A DNA stretch of 64,000 bases from Garcia nutans (Eukaryota; Streptophyta; Magnoliopsida; Malpighiales; Euphorbiaceae), in NCBI GenBank assembly GCA_947685225.1, contig CANTUV010000035.1:42160001-42224000 (forward strand), in the 5' to 3' direction. Both the position numbers and the translations under genes were made by a program. This document shows, one piece after another, positions 23,637-34,057 of the stretch. Every line of letters starts with the position of its first letter. Position 1 is the first letter of the stretch. The notes below the pieces were generated by a model, which saw only the letters and a program-made list of their open reading frames with translations, did no database searches and had not been told where the DNA came from.

Positions 23637-26032
23637 ATGCATGCTTCGAGGTTAGGGACTCATTCTAATGCCGAGTTATTGAAGTTTATTTGGCATCATG
23701 AAGATGGAAATTTAGATATACTGGCCGGGATGCCGCTCTATCGCAGTTCCAATCAAAAGAGCGAGGTAATTATTTTTTCCTTTTTTATTTCTCTTAATTT
23801 TTTCGTTGTTTTTTTATTTATATATATATATTTATTATGCTCTTTTATTATTATTGCATTTGCCTTTATTATTATTTTGTATATTTATTTTGTATTATTA
23901 TTTTTTAGAAAAATAAATTAAATTAAGCAGATAGAATAATACATACTTACCTGGTATTAACTTACCCGGGTTTGTGTTAGCATGATCGTTGCATTGTTCG
24001 GGCTGGAGGATGTATTTAAAAAGCCCGACAATGGTACGATGAAGTGCCTTCTCGGGTAAGGCGGATCATCCGAGATTGCGGCTTTGAGCAGTTCATCTTA
24101 CAAGTGCCATCCGAGGAATATCAGATAGACCAGAGCGTAGTCCAGGCACTTGCAGAGAGATGGTTGGACACAACCCACACTTTTCACTTACCCATTGGAG
24201 AGATGACAGTTGGTCCGGTCGATTTTACTGCTATAACCGGCCTTCGATATGATAGTGTTCCGGTCCCTCTGACCAACGATATTTTAACATTTGAAGAAAT
24301 TCAAGAATTAATTGGTATGGAACCATCATATAAAGGGCCTTTTAAGATAAAAATCAAGCCAATTTGTAGTTATTGGATGAACTACAAAGGACGGATTGGC
24401 AGAGACAGGGCCGAACAGTATGCTCGAGGATTTTTGTTATATCTGCTTGGGTTTACCATCTTAGGCAGTACTGAATTCTCCATTCACTTGTCAGTGTTGA
24501 GTGCCCTTTCTTATTTTAGAATGGTACTATCTTCTGGCTGGGGTGAAGCTGGTCTCGCATGTCTTTACCATGGTCTCGATAAGCTTTGCCGAAATAAGAA
24601 GTCTTTTGTTGGCTTGATGGCAGTTGTTGAGGTATTCTTTTCCTTCACCAATTTTATTTCCACTCTTTTCTTGCGTGAATTTGATCTTTACTATCATTGT
24701 TGTAGGTATGGGCATATGAATATAACATCGTGAGGGCACCCGGTATTTTTTGAGAGAGAGTCGGGTATCCGAGATTAAATTTCTGGTTATCCGATCGTAT
24801 GGACGTTCCCGGCTCTCATCATGTGCATACTCATCGCTTTGTGTTGAGCCGCTTAACCTGGGATCAGGTAAAATAACATTAGTATGCTTTAAATTTAATG
24901 TGAAAGTTTACTTTACCTTATGTTATTTTGCAAGTGAATTTGGCCTGGTGGAGCCCAGAAGAGCGAGCAAACTGATCTCATTTGATGAGGGCTGCACTGT
25001 CTTTCCAATATTTTTGCCGAATTATTGCTGGCCCAGTGTCTAGTGGCTGGTTTCTCGGAGAGAGAGTTTATGAATGGTTTCTCGGTCCAGAGCAGCGGAG
25101 GTTTCCGATGCAAATCCCGAAATATACTTTAAATATTATGTCAATGCCGGAGGATGCATGGTGGTCAGCCCGATATGGTTATGGTGCCAAGTCATTTCTC
25201 CATTTACCGAGTCCATTTTATGCCCATTTTATTCAAATAAGACTCTTGAACTTTGATGTATCTCCTGTTGGTGTGCGGGAGATTTTCGACGAAAATGAGT
25301 GTAGAGATGAAGAAGAACATCACGGAGCTGCAGGGGAGTCTGTTCGACATCTCGGGGCCAGTACTTCTCAGGTAAAACTTTTACCACTTTTCCCTTACAA
25401 CTGCTTTTTTCTTTCCTTAATTATTTAATGATTGTTGCAGGCTATTGGCTCATTTGATCATTAAGCTGGACCTTCCTTTACTGCCCCTTCGTTTGCTCTT
25501 TCTAGCCCGCCACATATGCCATCTCATCCGTAGGGTATTGATTTGAATTACCTGGCACGTTCCTTATTTCATGGTAATTTATGCTATATGTATGCATGAT
25601 CATATATGCTCTTACCTTTTCCTCTTTGGCTCACAGCGGATGCTCGAAGAACAAAACAGGAAACTTCAAGAAGAGTTGGCGGTAAGTCGTCAGTAGGCTT
25701 CTTATTTTGAAAGTTTATATCATCAATTCAAACAACATTTCTGAGACTTTCGATTTCAGGGGATGAGGGTTCCCGACGCTTTTTCATCAAGAGGTCCCCA
25801 GACTGATGACCATGAGATCCTTTCGTCTGCTTCTGATGAGGACCATGACAGATTGAAACTTCAAGGTAATAAAGAATTTGGTGCTCCAGCTTCGGGTTAT
25901 CTCGGGAAGAGTAATTTGCTAAGTTTTGGTGCTCCCGCTTTGGGCAGACTCGGGACGAGTGGTTTGCCCCCTCCTCCAACAGGCGATAACTTTTTCAAGG
26001 CTTTATTTGATGACCTACCACTACGCTCTTAG
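23637..26032 (+). pseudogene. Antisense intron-containing gene with a plant mobile domain (PMD)-like product
   Basis: Inferred exons: 23637-23765, 23981-24631, 24706-24868, 24935-25371, 25441-25573, 25637-25681, 25760-26032, all with GT..AG borders. Exons 1 to 2 and 2 to 3 keep phase 0. Exon 1 has LLKFIWHHEDGNLDILAGMPLY; exon 2 has RIIRDCGFEQFI, ALAERWLDTTHTFHLPIGEM and FTAITGLRYD; exon 3 has VWAYEYN and HHVHTHRFVLSRLTWDQ in a shifted frame; exon 4 has GWFLGERVYEWFLGP and VPSP-type sequence; exon 6 is a Gln/Glu-rich short helix. This pattern is that of PMD (aminotransferase-like) proteins, known as host silencing factors and as passengers in transposons. Lesions: TAA at 24017, TGA at about 24751 and 24974, an indel in exon 3. 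It is oriented against B's pol. Tat elements are known to carry antisense ORFs in this position. Confidence 0.78.
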
Positions 26033-26067
26033 TGATATGTAAATATTGTAGCAATTGTAAAATCTTG

Positions 26068-26090
26068 TACAATAATGAAAAAATACAATT
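26068..26090 (+). terminator. Possible polyadenylation region of the PMD-like gene
   Basis: aataatgaaaaaatacaatt about 40 bp after the stop codon, followed by T-rich sequence. AATAAT is a plausible plant near-upstream element. Inferred only. Confidence 0.35.
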
Positions 26091-26300
26091 TTCCTCTTTA
26101 CTGTAACTCTTTTTTTTTTCGTTACTGCGCCACTCTTTTTTTTTTATTACAGTACATCATAATTTTATAATACACATCATTTGCTAAACCCAATCCAACG
26201 TGGTAAAGGAAATTTCCACTAATTCCTTTCCTTATGGCATATTGTCTTATCCTTTCCCATTACCTTTTCCTTTTCACTTTAGGAAAAGGTTTATTTCTTC

Positions 26301-26308
26301 TATATAAA
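26301..26308 (+). promoter_or_regulatory. TATA box of the second antisense ORF
   Basis: tatataaa preceded by cttc, about 105 bp upstream of the ATG at 26410: the same spacing as for the first antisense gene. Confidence 0.5.
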
Positions 26309-26409
26309 TCACCCTTCATGCCATATTTTAATACATAAACCAAAATTCTTTCTCTTTCAACGTGAAGACTCCCTTTAACAATTTTAATTTTTTTCTTCAT
26401 TCATTCACC

Positions 26410-27621
26410 ATGATCGAGCATCATTTAAAGATAATAAAAATTCTATTTAAGAATATGGATGCCATTCATTGGAAGTAAATTTCATGGTCAAACCTTGATG
26501 TTTTAAAATGTTTTCAAAATGTCAAATTGGACCACTCCTTCTTACATGCCATGGCTTCCTTTTGGAATACGGATTCGAGGGTATTTAAAATTAATGGCTT
26601 TGAAATATGTCCCTTGATTGAAGAATTTGAGGCCATCCTTGGATATCCAAATACTCAAGAAATGGCATTAGCCACATTGATTTCCAAGACTCAATAGAAG
26701 ATGCAGATGTTATTTCAAATTCCAAAACCTGAAGTTCTTCGGTTGATGAGAGGTGAAAAAATTCTACTTTCCCCTTTGATTGACTTTTGCCTCTCTCATT
26801 TGGCTCCTACTAAGGCATGGGGACGCATGCTCTATCTTTGTTTGCTCGGCCAATTCTTGCTTGTTTCTTCTGACGGCGATATTGATCCACGAGTATTGGA
26901 TATTATGGACCAAATGGAAGGAGGCTTGTCACCGGTACCTGTGATCTTAGCCGAGACCTTAGTTGGATTAGACCGATTTAAATCAGGATTGTCAAGAGAC
27001 TGACCTAGAGTCCATTGTTGCTACAGGTAATTACCTAAACTGCCCTTTCGGGTTTTCAATTTAGGTTTTCTTTTTTATTCTTTTCTTTATTGCTCTAATT
27101 TTTGCCTAGTCCGCCCTTGTGGGTTTTCGGAACTAGCGAGCTGTCCTAATTTTTGCCTAAGTTGCCCTTGTAGGTTTTCAACTTAGCGGACCCCTTTTTT
27201 TTAATTAATTCTTGCTTCACAGATTTGGCTTCAGGAGCATCTTTGTTTACTTGATACTCCATCCATGGACTTTGCCAGATACCTGCCACATCATCATTCT
27301 GCTAGAAAGCTACTCCATCCTGCCTCTTCTTATGCTGACTGGGTTGACTGGATCCACTCATGCTCCGAAGTCAATATCCATTGGTTGATACCTTGGTGGA
27401 AGATTTCTCGTATCACCATGCGGACATACTTGATGTACGTTCCCCTTGCTGCTCTTCGTCAAGGTACATGCTATGATCCTCACCGACTTGGGCGTCAGTA
27501 TGGAGCTGAGCCTCGTGATTCTGACTTTGCTCCAGACTTAGACATGCCTTGCTTGACTGAAGCCTACTTAGATCGGCTGACGCAAAGCTGGCCTGCATGT
27601 TACACTTATCGACTGCCATAG
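26410..27621 (+). pseudogene. Second antisense gene, DUF7745-like, two exons
   Basis: Exon 1 (26410-27026) encodes SFLHAMASFWNTDSRVFKINGFEICPLIEEFEAIL and SPLIDFCLSHLAPTKAWGRML. Exon 2 (27223-27621) encodes WLQEHLCLLDTP, WWKISRITMRTYLMYVPLAAL and LGRQYGAEP. The intron has gt (27027) and ag (27222) borders and itself carries hairpin repeats. The exon order resembles plant transposon-associated proteins of the DUF7745 type; that family name is from memory and should be checked. Lesions: TAA near 26476, TAG near 26698, TGA at 27001. It lies 377 bp after the PMD-like gene on the same strand, and an AATAAA-like element is at about 27678. Confidence 0.6.
27030..27195. repeat. Hairpin minisatellite inside the intron of the second antisense gene
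   Basis: About three units of the form 'cctaa/cctag' + 6-8 bases + 'gccctt' + 'gggttttc' + complement of the first arm, e.g. ctaagttgcccttgtaggttttcaacttag, where ctaagttg pairs with caacttag. Inner arms can also pair (cccttt/gggttt). It is related to the block at 27855-28015. Confidence 0.75.
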
Positions 27622-27854
27622 AGTTTACATTTGTCAATTCAGAAAGTGTATTGTTAGGATGAAAAAATAATTAAAGTAATAAATGATGATTCTTTTCCAT
27701 TTATAATTTGTCATCACCTTTTGCTATTGTGTTTATTTATTTCATCCATATCTGGTCGAATACTTATAACAGTGCACATAGAACAATTTTAACATTAATT
27801 CTATTTTATTAAATTGGGGAACAACCAAACATAAAGCCAGCATACACAAGATTA

Positions 27855-28015
27855 CTCTTGTTGCCAATTAGCCCTTTCGGGTTTTCTAATTGACGATTTT
27901 CTCTCATTTAGCCCTAATTGTTGCCTAGCTCGCCCTTTTGGGTTTTCGGAACTAGCGGACTGCTCTAACTTTTGCCTAGGCCGCCCTTTTTGGGTTTTCA
28001 ACCTAGCGAGCTCTT
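27855..28015. repeat. Hairpin minisatellite between the antisense gene and the end of B pol
   Basis: Three more units of the same hairpin design: aattagccctttcgggttttctaatt, ctagctcgcccttttgggttttcggaactag and ctaggccgccctttttgggttttcaacctag. The outer arms differ between units but stay self-complementary. Confidence 0.75.
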
Positions 28016-28065
28016 TTTTCCCTTTTTTTTCTATCATACATAAAACCTCTTCAACCTGTCAATGT

Positions 28066-29136
28066 TTACTGGCTCACTAATTCGTTCCCGTCCATGTCTG
28101 ACAACTTCACCGCACCTTTGTTCATGACTTGTTTCACGACATATGGCCCTTCCCAGCTAGGCCTGAACTTCCCTCTTGGATCAGATACATTAGGCTTACA
28201 TTGTTTCAACACTAAATCACCGACTCTAAATTTTTTGATTTTAACCCTTCTATTGTAGGCCCGAGCTATCTTCTTTTGATACAGTTGATGATGATACAGT
28301 GCCTTTAACCTTCTCTCTTCTAGTAGAGCTAACTGTGTGTATCTGCTTGCTACCCATTCTGTTTTAGGTAGTTTGGCTTCCAAGACTACTCTTAACGACT
28401 TGATCTCAATTTTGATTGGCAATACTGCTTCCATCCTATAAACCAAAGAGAACGGTGTCATTCCAGTAGGTGTTCGCACACTTGTCCTATATCCTCATAA
28501 AGCAAAGGGAAGCATCTCTAACCAATCCCTGTAAGCCTTGGTCATCTTGGATAGAATTTGCTTAATTGTCTTGTTTGTTGCTTCTACGGCACCATTAGCC
28601 TTTGGTCTATAAGGAGAGGATCTATGATGATGGATTTGGTACTTCGAGAATAAATCCTTAACTGCTCCTTGAAACTGTACCCCATTGTCTGATATCACAC
28701 TATGCGGGACCCAGTATCTGTAGATGAGGTTCTTTTCAATAAACCTACCCATTTGGCTTGCACCCAGTTTATTGGAAGATTCAGCTTCGACCCATTTTGA
28801 AAAATAATCTACTGCTACCACAATGAAACGGTGACCGTTTGAAGCTGTCGGATGTATCTCTCCTATAATGTCGATACCCCAGGTGGCAAATGGCCAGGGT
28901 GAAGATATTGAATGCAGTTCTTCAGGAGGCATGTGATTCAAGTTACCATACATCTGACATTGTTGGCACTTCTTGACAAACTCAATACAATCTTTCTCCA
29001 TGGTCAACCAGTAGTAACCTTGTCGAATAATCTTCTTAACTAGGGCTAAACCATTCATGTGCGGACCGCAACTTCCCGCATGTATTTCTGACATGATACG
29101 CTCCACTTCAGGTTTTCTTAAACATCTTGAATGCAC
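28066..29136 (-). pseudogene. Element B integrase
   Basis: On the - strand: the zinc-binding H2C2 region (GPHMNGLALVKKIIRQGYYW, then CQQCQMYGNL), then the integrase core WGIDIIGEIHP, VAVDYFSKWVEAES, SVISDNGVQFQG and YRPKANGAVEATNKTIKQIL, then after TGA near 28496 (a Trp codon in relatives) TPTGMTPFSLVYRMEAVLP and the C-terminal GDLVLKQCKPN, FRPSWEGPYVV (to 28066). It joins element cDNA to host DNA. The single nonsense mutation and stops upstream (about 29137-29247) inactivate it. The motif set is that of the Tat lineage. Confidence 0.9.
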
Positions 29137-29247
29137 TTTATCAGGCCATCTTCGTTATAACTCCCCATGAAATGTGATGTATTGCAAAGACCACCGCCTT
29201 ATGGCTCTTCTCTCTTTCCTTGTTGCCCCCGGCGGGTATTCTCTTTC

Positions 29248-30047
29248 CTACAAAAATTGTCTTATAGTATCATACCACACATTATGGTTTGTATCAATTT
29301 CTATGATTGTTTCATATTCATAGCAAGGAGTTGATGAACTGGTTAAGATCAGAGACATAAGGAATAGGCTAACAGGGTTTTCCCATACCGAAGCCAATGT
29401 GGCTAGGGCATCAGCCATCTGATTTTCTTCTCTTGATAGGTGTATAAACCTACACTCCTTAAAGTTCTTCTTCATCTTGGTCAAGTAATGGTGGTATGGT
29501 TTTAATTTTTCTTCTTTCAACTCCCATTCTCCATTTATTTGGGATACAACTAGCAATGAATCATCAAAAACATCCACCTTATCCACCTTCATAATCACTA
29601 GGGTTTCCAAACCAAAAAATACAAGCTTCGTACTCCACCATATTATTGGTTGCCCTAAATTTCAATTTTTTGGCTAAGGGAATGAGTTCCCCTTCGGGAG
29701 ATTCTAGTATAACTCCCAAACCTGCTCCTTTCCTGTTTATTGCTCCATCAAAATACATTTTCCACCCTTGTACTTTAATTGCTTCTAAATGTTCATCTGG
29801 AAATTCCAAGATTACCTCTTCGCTTTCTGGAAATGGTTGTTGGGCCAGGAATTCTGCCACCGCTCTACCTTTGATTGTTTTCCTGGTTATATAATCAATC
29901 TCAAATTCTTATAATATTATCAACCATCGACCATATTTCCCAATTAAAGAGGGTGTCAACCTTAAGTACTTCATTGGATCCAACCTGGAAATTACTTGCA
30001 CACTATAAGATTGAAAGTAATGTCGCAACTTCTTAGAAGACCAAACC
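29248..30047 (-). pseudogene. Element B: end of first RNase H and second (archaeal-type) RNase H
   Basis: Continuing from 52110: AVVWSSKKLRHYFQSYSVQV is the end of the first RNase H, followed by a linker with a stop near 29908. Then the second RNase H: KMYFDGAINRKGAGLGVIL (first Asp), NNMVEYEACI (Glu), VFDDSLLVVSQINGEW (Asp) and SREENQMADALATLA (last Asp). A frameshift at about 29600 breaks it. Two RNase H domains in one pol are a hallmark of the Tat lineage. Confidence 0.88.
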
Positions 30048-30052
30048 ACGGC

Positions 30053-30246
30053 TGATGCACGCAAGCTATGCTGTTGCAATACCGCAAGTGCACGGGTCGC
30101 CCAAGTAATGAAGTAGTGAGTGATTTATCGTTCCACTGAGGTCAAGGTCAAGTACTAGTGCAAATCTTAACCATTGTTTAGTAAATCAATAGTTTTGTGA
30201 TGTTTTGTAATTAAAAACAACTAATTTAATAACTGAAAGTAAAGGG
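30053..30246 (-). repeat. Element E 3' LTR, distal fragment
   Basis: 194 bp matching 50351-50542 of the 5' LTR (tgttgcaataccrcaagtgcac and following), cut off at 30246 by the insertion of F. The remainder of this LTR is at 41790-43348; together they equal 1753 bp, against 1754 bp for the 5' LTR. Confidence 0.92.
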
Positions 30247-31653
30247 TGTTGTCCCAAGATGGCAACCAAGAGGGGGGGGGTGAATTGGTTTCCTCACGAA
30301 ATGATGGCAAATTAAAAAACTCAACAAACACAAATGCGGAATAGAAAGTTGGTTGAGTAATGAAAGAAAGAAAGAACACACAAGATTTATAGTGGTTCGG
30401 ATTTACCTCAATCCTACATCCACTTCCTTAACAACTTGTTAAGGTTCCACTATTCTTTGAAGTTTTTACAACCTCACTTCCAACTTTGGTGTTTTCACAA
30501 GTTCACACCTAACTTCACAAGTGTTTTTCTAAGGCTCACACTTACAACCCAATCAAGAAATTTACAAGGCTCACTCTCACAACCCAAGTGTTTCCCAAGC
30601 TTACACTCAAACTTATACAATGGTGTTTTCAATGATCACACCTAACATTCATTACAATTTAATTGTAAGTTTAAGTAAAAGAAAATTTGTTGCTTGGCTA
30701 TGAAAATCTGATTTCTTGATTGTTCTTTTCACTTCTCTATTTTGTTTTCTCATAGAGACATTGTATTTATAGCCAATGTGGTCTTACTAGCCGTTATTGA
30801 AGTTTTGAATAAAGTCTTGGCAGAATAGACCTTCTTTACTTAAACTGTCCGAAGCACCTCGCGGTCGCCCTTCATGCAAGGATGGTCGCGCTCATGCTTC
30901 TCGTGGTCGTCCTTTAACAAGGGACGGTCGCTGCTTTTGAAAAAGCTACAACGGTCGAATTTTAGTGCTCTGCAGCTGGAATCTTGTCCATGCTGTGTTT
31001 GTCGGACCGTTTCTTGCCCATGCTTTGTTTGTCGGGACGGTCGCGCCAAGCAGAGGTGCGGTCGCCCTTTTTGAATCTTCAAGTGGGTTTACAACGGTCA
31101 TATTACGTGTCATTCTCTGACAGAGCAAAACTGAATGTCCGCCATAATTTGAATCTCGCGGTCGCCCTATGCAGAATCTCGCGATCGAACTCACAGTTTC
31201 GCGTCGAACTTCTGGACGCACCTGTGGACGCGAACACTACTGTCTCTTTGAGCAATTTCTTCTTGAATTGTTGGGCGGTCGCGATTCTGAATGGGCGGTC
31301 GCTAAATTGATTAGCGAGGTCGAATCATTCACCGTTCTTGTCACCGCGAACCTTACTGTGATTATAATGATTTAAGTTCCTTGAGTAGCGGTCGGGCAAG
31401 TATTTTGGACGGCCGCCATTCTTGAGGCGCGGTCGCGACTGAGGTCGAACTTCTGACCGCGAAACCTACTGTGATAAGGTTTCATTCTGTAATTGCATGT
31501 AGCGGTCGTATTCTGGTCTGGTGCGACCGCTAGAATTGTTCTGTCTTGCTTTACTTGAGGCAACCTAATCCTGCAACAAGATTCTTAAACACAAGTTAAA
31601 TAGATCATCCATTTGAGTTGTCAAGGATCAAAATAGAGATCTTTTGTCTAACA
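30247..31653 (-). repeat. Element F 3' LTR
   Basis: 1407 bp, TGTTAGAC to GGGACAACA on the - strand. The U3 part (about 30845-31560) is packed with GGTCG-core motifs such as gcggtcgc, about twenty in all. The ORFs on both strands in this interval are LTR shadows, as shown by their exact repetition in the other LTR. Confidence 0.95.
30765..30774 (-). promoter_or_regulatory. Probable TATA box in the F 3' LTR
   Basis: The - strand reads GGCTATAAATACAATG, downstream of the GGTCG-rich block in the direction of transcription. The same site in the 5' LTR (40896-40905) would drive the element. Confidence 0.65.
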
Positions 31654-31668
31654 ATCTCCCCCATTTTG
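31654..31668 (-). other. Element F polypurine tract
   Basis: The - strand reads AAAATGGGGGAGAT directly before the LTR start TGTTAGAC: the plus-strand primer site. Confidence 0.9.
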
Positions 31669-32105
31669 ACTTTGACAATTCAAATGGAATGATGAAAAAA
31701 TAATAAGTCTAAAATGCTCCCCCTTGATTTATGCATAAGTCATGATTAAGAGCATTGTGATAATCTTGGTGCATTAGGTTATGTATAAACAGTTTAAACA
31801 ATTCATTGTACTATTTTCTCCCCCATTGTTTCTCCCCTATTATGTTTACTGAGTTTCATTCCATTCATTCCATTATGTTGTTATTTTCTCCCCCATTGTC
31901 ATAGGCAAAAATAAATCAAATGTTTAAACAAATGTGTCTTCCATTGGATAAGATATTAAAAGCAACAATCAAAACAACAACAAATAAGGAAAAACAAATA
32001 ACATTTGAAACAAACATGTTTATTAAGGATAGAGAAAAGTACAAAGGCAGAAAATAAAGCAATAATCATATGAAAATGCAAACAATAGAGACAAAAAGTT
32101 TTAAG
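31669..32105. other. Element F 3' untranslated region
   Basis: No ORF. It contains further purine-tract-like repeats on the - strand (cloud of 'ctcccccatt' on + at about 31710, 31820 and 31890), i.e. duplicated PPT-like motifs. Confidence 0.6.
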
Positions 32106-33503
32106 CTATTCAGAGTCATCATCTACATCTAGTTCTTCTTCAACTAAAGGAGCTTTTCCTTTATCTTTAGGAGCAACAGAGGCAGAGCTAGTGCTGATGG
32201 ACTCTTCTTCTTCAGGAATGCTTTGGGTATGATCACTTATATCCCAATCTTCAAGGTTGCACTGAGGCAAGTCCAATTTTCCTTGCATGTCATAGAGATC
32301 ATGGTGCATATGAGATATAAGGTCAATTCTCTTGTTCAAGTGCTGAAATCTCTTGGAGACACTTTTCTTGAACTTGGAGAATTTCCTGGAAAGAGTTTTG
32401 ATAGCTTGGAGGATGAGTTGAGTGGAGGATGAAGTAGTTTCTTGAGCAACTTTTGATGAAGTTGCTTTTGGAGGTAATTCCACAGCAACTTCAACTGAAT
32501 CTCCTTCTTCCTCAATTGTATATCTTGGCCTCTTCTTTTGTTTATCCATTACTCCTTTCTTGCCAAAGTAGTATACATATGATCCTTCAATTTTCCTAAC
32601 ACATCCAGCATGCTCTAAGTAATCTATTGTGATAGCACTGGAAGCTAGAGTGAAAGGGTTTCTCAAGGTAGCTAAGTTCAAATCATTCAGAAGGTTTAGG
32701 TGCCTAGCTATTTGAGTAACTTGAGAGGATAGGAAGAATGTACCAGTTCTTGTAACAACATGATGAAAGAAGGTGTCTATCAAGAACTTGGTGGAGTTTA
32801 TTTTGATGTTATGGGTGAAAGCATACATAAAGATGAGGTCTCTTTTGGTGACTTTCTCATTTCCATCTGCTCTTTGGTGGATGGTATAAGTGATAATCCT
32901 ATGGAGCATCCAGTGGGTGAGAGTTTTGATATGTCTGGCTTTGGATTCTTTTTCAAAGGAAGTTTCAATGGAAATTTCTTGCCAGAAATCAGAAAGGGTT
33001 CGGTTGGAGAACATTTGGTCATTGTAAGAGGTTATACCTTCAGAAGGGAAGTTCCAAATGCTACCAAAATCTTCTAGAGATAGGGCTTGGTATTGATCAA
33101 AGAGCTTAAATCTAACTCCATACCACCCTAGTGCAGAATTTGCACTCTTTTCTATTTGAAGAGACATCAGAAATTCTTTGCTAAGACTAGAGTAGCCTAC
33201 CTCTTCTGGAAAGACAAATTTTCTCCATCCAAGGACATCCAACAATCTCTCAATTTCGTCCTTGATGCCCAATGCAGAAAGCATTCCACCAAAAGGTGAT
33301 TTGGTGCCTTCAACCTTCTTTTTCTTAAGCATAGCATACCTAATGTCTTCCTCAGAGGTTTGGTGGTGAGGTTTGTGAATTTTCTCACCTCTTTTGGATT
33401 GAGGAGGAGATGGAGGTTCAACAACAGGTTCTCTAATGGTGATTCCTGGAACTCTCTTGGCTTGACCCTTAATTTTGGAGGTGGTTTTTCTTTTGGGAGC
33501 CAT
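32106..33503 (-). CDS. Element F extra ORF in the env position (465 aa), function unknown
   Basis: Intact from ATG 33503 to 32106. A basic N-terminus (MAPKRKTTSKIKGQAKR, nuclear-signal-like) leads to a folded middle with LDVLGWRKFVFPEEVGYSSL, HWMLHRIITYTIHQRAD, VTKRDLIFMYAFTHNIKINSTKFLIDTF and SSQVTQIARHL, then a coiled coil at about residues 363-406 (heptads in LQAIKTLSRKFSKFKKSVSK), and an acidic Ser/Glu tail. No signal peptide or membrane segment is visible, so it is not a convincing envelope. The middle resembles putative plant transposon proteins also seen in the 3' part of Athila-type elements; this is inference. It lies 554 bp downstream of pol. A TATA-like CTATTTAAGA (33640-33631) about 130 bp before the ATG could give it its own promoter. 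Confidence 0.7.
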   Translation of the reverse strand: MAPKRKTTSKIKGQAKRVPGITIREPVVEPPSPPQSKRGEKIHKPHHQTSEEDIRYAMLKKKKVEGTKSPFGGMLSALGIKDEIERLLDVLGWRKFVFPEEVGYSSLSKEFLMSLQIEKSANSALGWYGVRFKLFDQYQALSLEDFGSIWNFPSEGITSYNDQMFSNRTLSDFWQEISIETSFEKESKARHIKTLTHWMLHRIITYTIHQRADGNEKVTKRDLIFMYAFTHNIKINSTKFLIDTFFHHVVTRTGTFFLSSQVTQIARHLNLLNDLNLATLRNPFTLASSAITIDYLEHAGCVRKIEGSYVYYFGKKGVMDKQKKRPRYTIEEEGDSVEVAVELPPKATSSKVAQETTSSSTQLILQAIKTLSRKFSKFKKSVSKRFQHLNKRIDLISHMHHDLYDMQGKLDLPQCNLEDWDISDHTQSIPEEEESISTSSASVAPKDKGKAPLVEEELDVDDDSE

Positions 33504-34057
33504 TGAAACAGAAAGAACAAAAGAGAGCAGGAAAACAGAGGTTCAATTGAATGACAGATGATGAGGAGAAGATTTTAGGGTTTCAGAATGTTTTTAGAAG
33601 CAAAATATCAAAGAAAATTATTTATTATGCTCTTAAATAGATGAAATAATGAAAATAGCCGTTTATGACTGTTGAAAGTCAAGATTTGCGACCTGTCACA
33701 CAGCCAACGGTTATAAATTTTCGAGCAGAGTGTACAGGGTGCGGTCACACATTGAACAAGGTGCGATCGCGAAATGAGGTCTAGCGACCATTTTCAAGAT
33801 AAGTACGCTCGCGAGAGAAGAAATTGTCTGTAACGGTCGAAACTATTCAAATTGGTGCGGCCGCGCACAAAATTTTCTCGACCGCGCACAGAGTCATTAG
33901 TTTGAATGAAACTGTCAGACAAGATAGCGATCGCGAAAGGACTCTGGAGCGACCGCTAAAGACTTAAAAATTGAAAGATTCATGGAAAGATAGAAAATAT
34001 TTCTAGAGTGTTAAGAACCATTAAATTCATGCGCATAGAAACTTCATTGATAGGCAA
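33504..34057 (-). other. Element F spacer between pol and the extra ORF
   Basis: Non-coding. At 33740-33960 it holds another group of GGTCG/CGACC motifs (gcggtcac, gcgatcgcga, tgcggccgcgc, gcgaccgc) like those in the LTR U3. Confidence 0.65.

Noticed and set aside
30436..31563. Several ORFs of 60-108 aa on both strands, repeated at 40567-41694
   Set aside because: LTR shadows of the copia element, duplicated with the LTR and spanning the GGTCG motif array.
32223..33077. + strand ORFs opposite the 465-codon ORF
   Set aside because: Shadows of the real - strand frame; codon content and domain evidence favour the - strand.
33504..34057. Envelope gene remnant
   Set aside because: No open frame or hydrophobic stretch; only non-coding sequence with CpG motifs.
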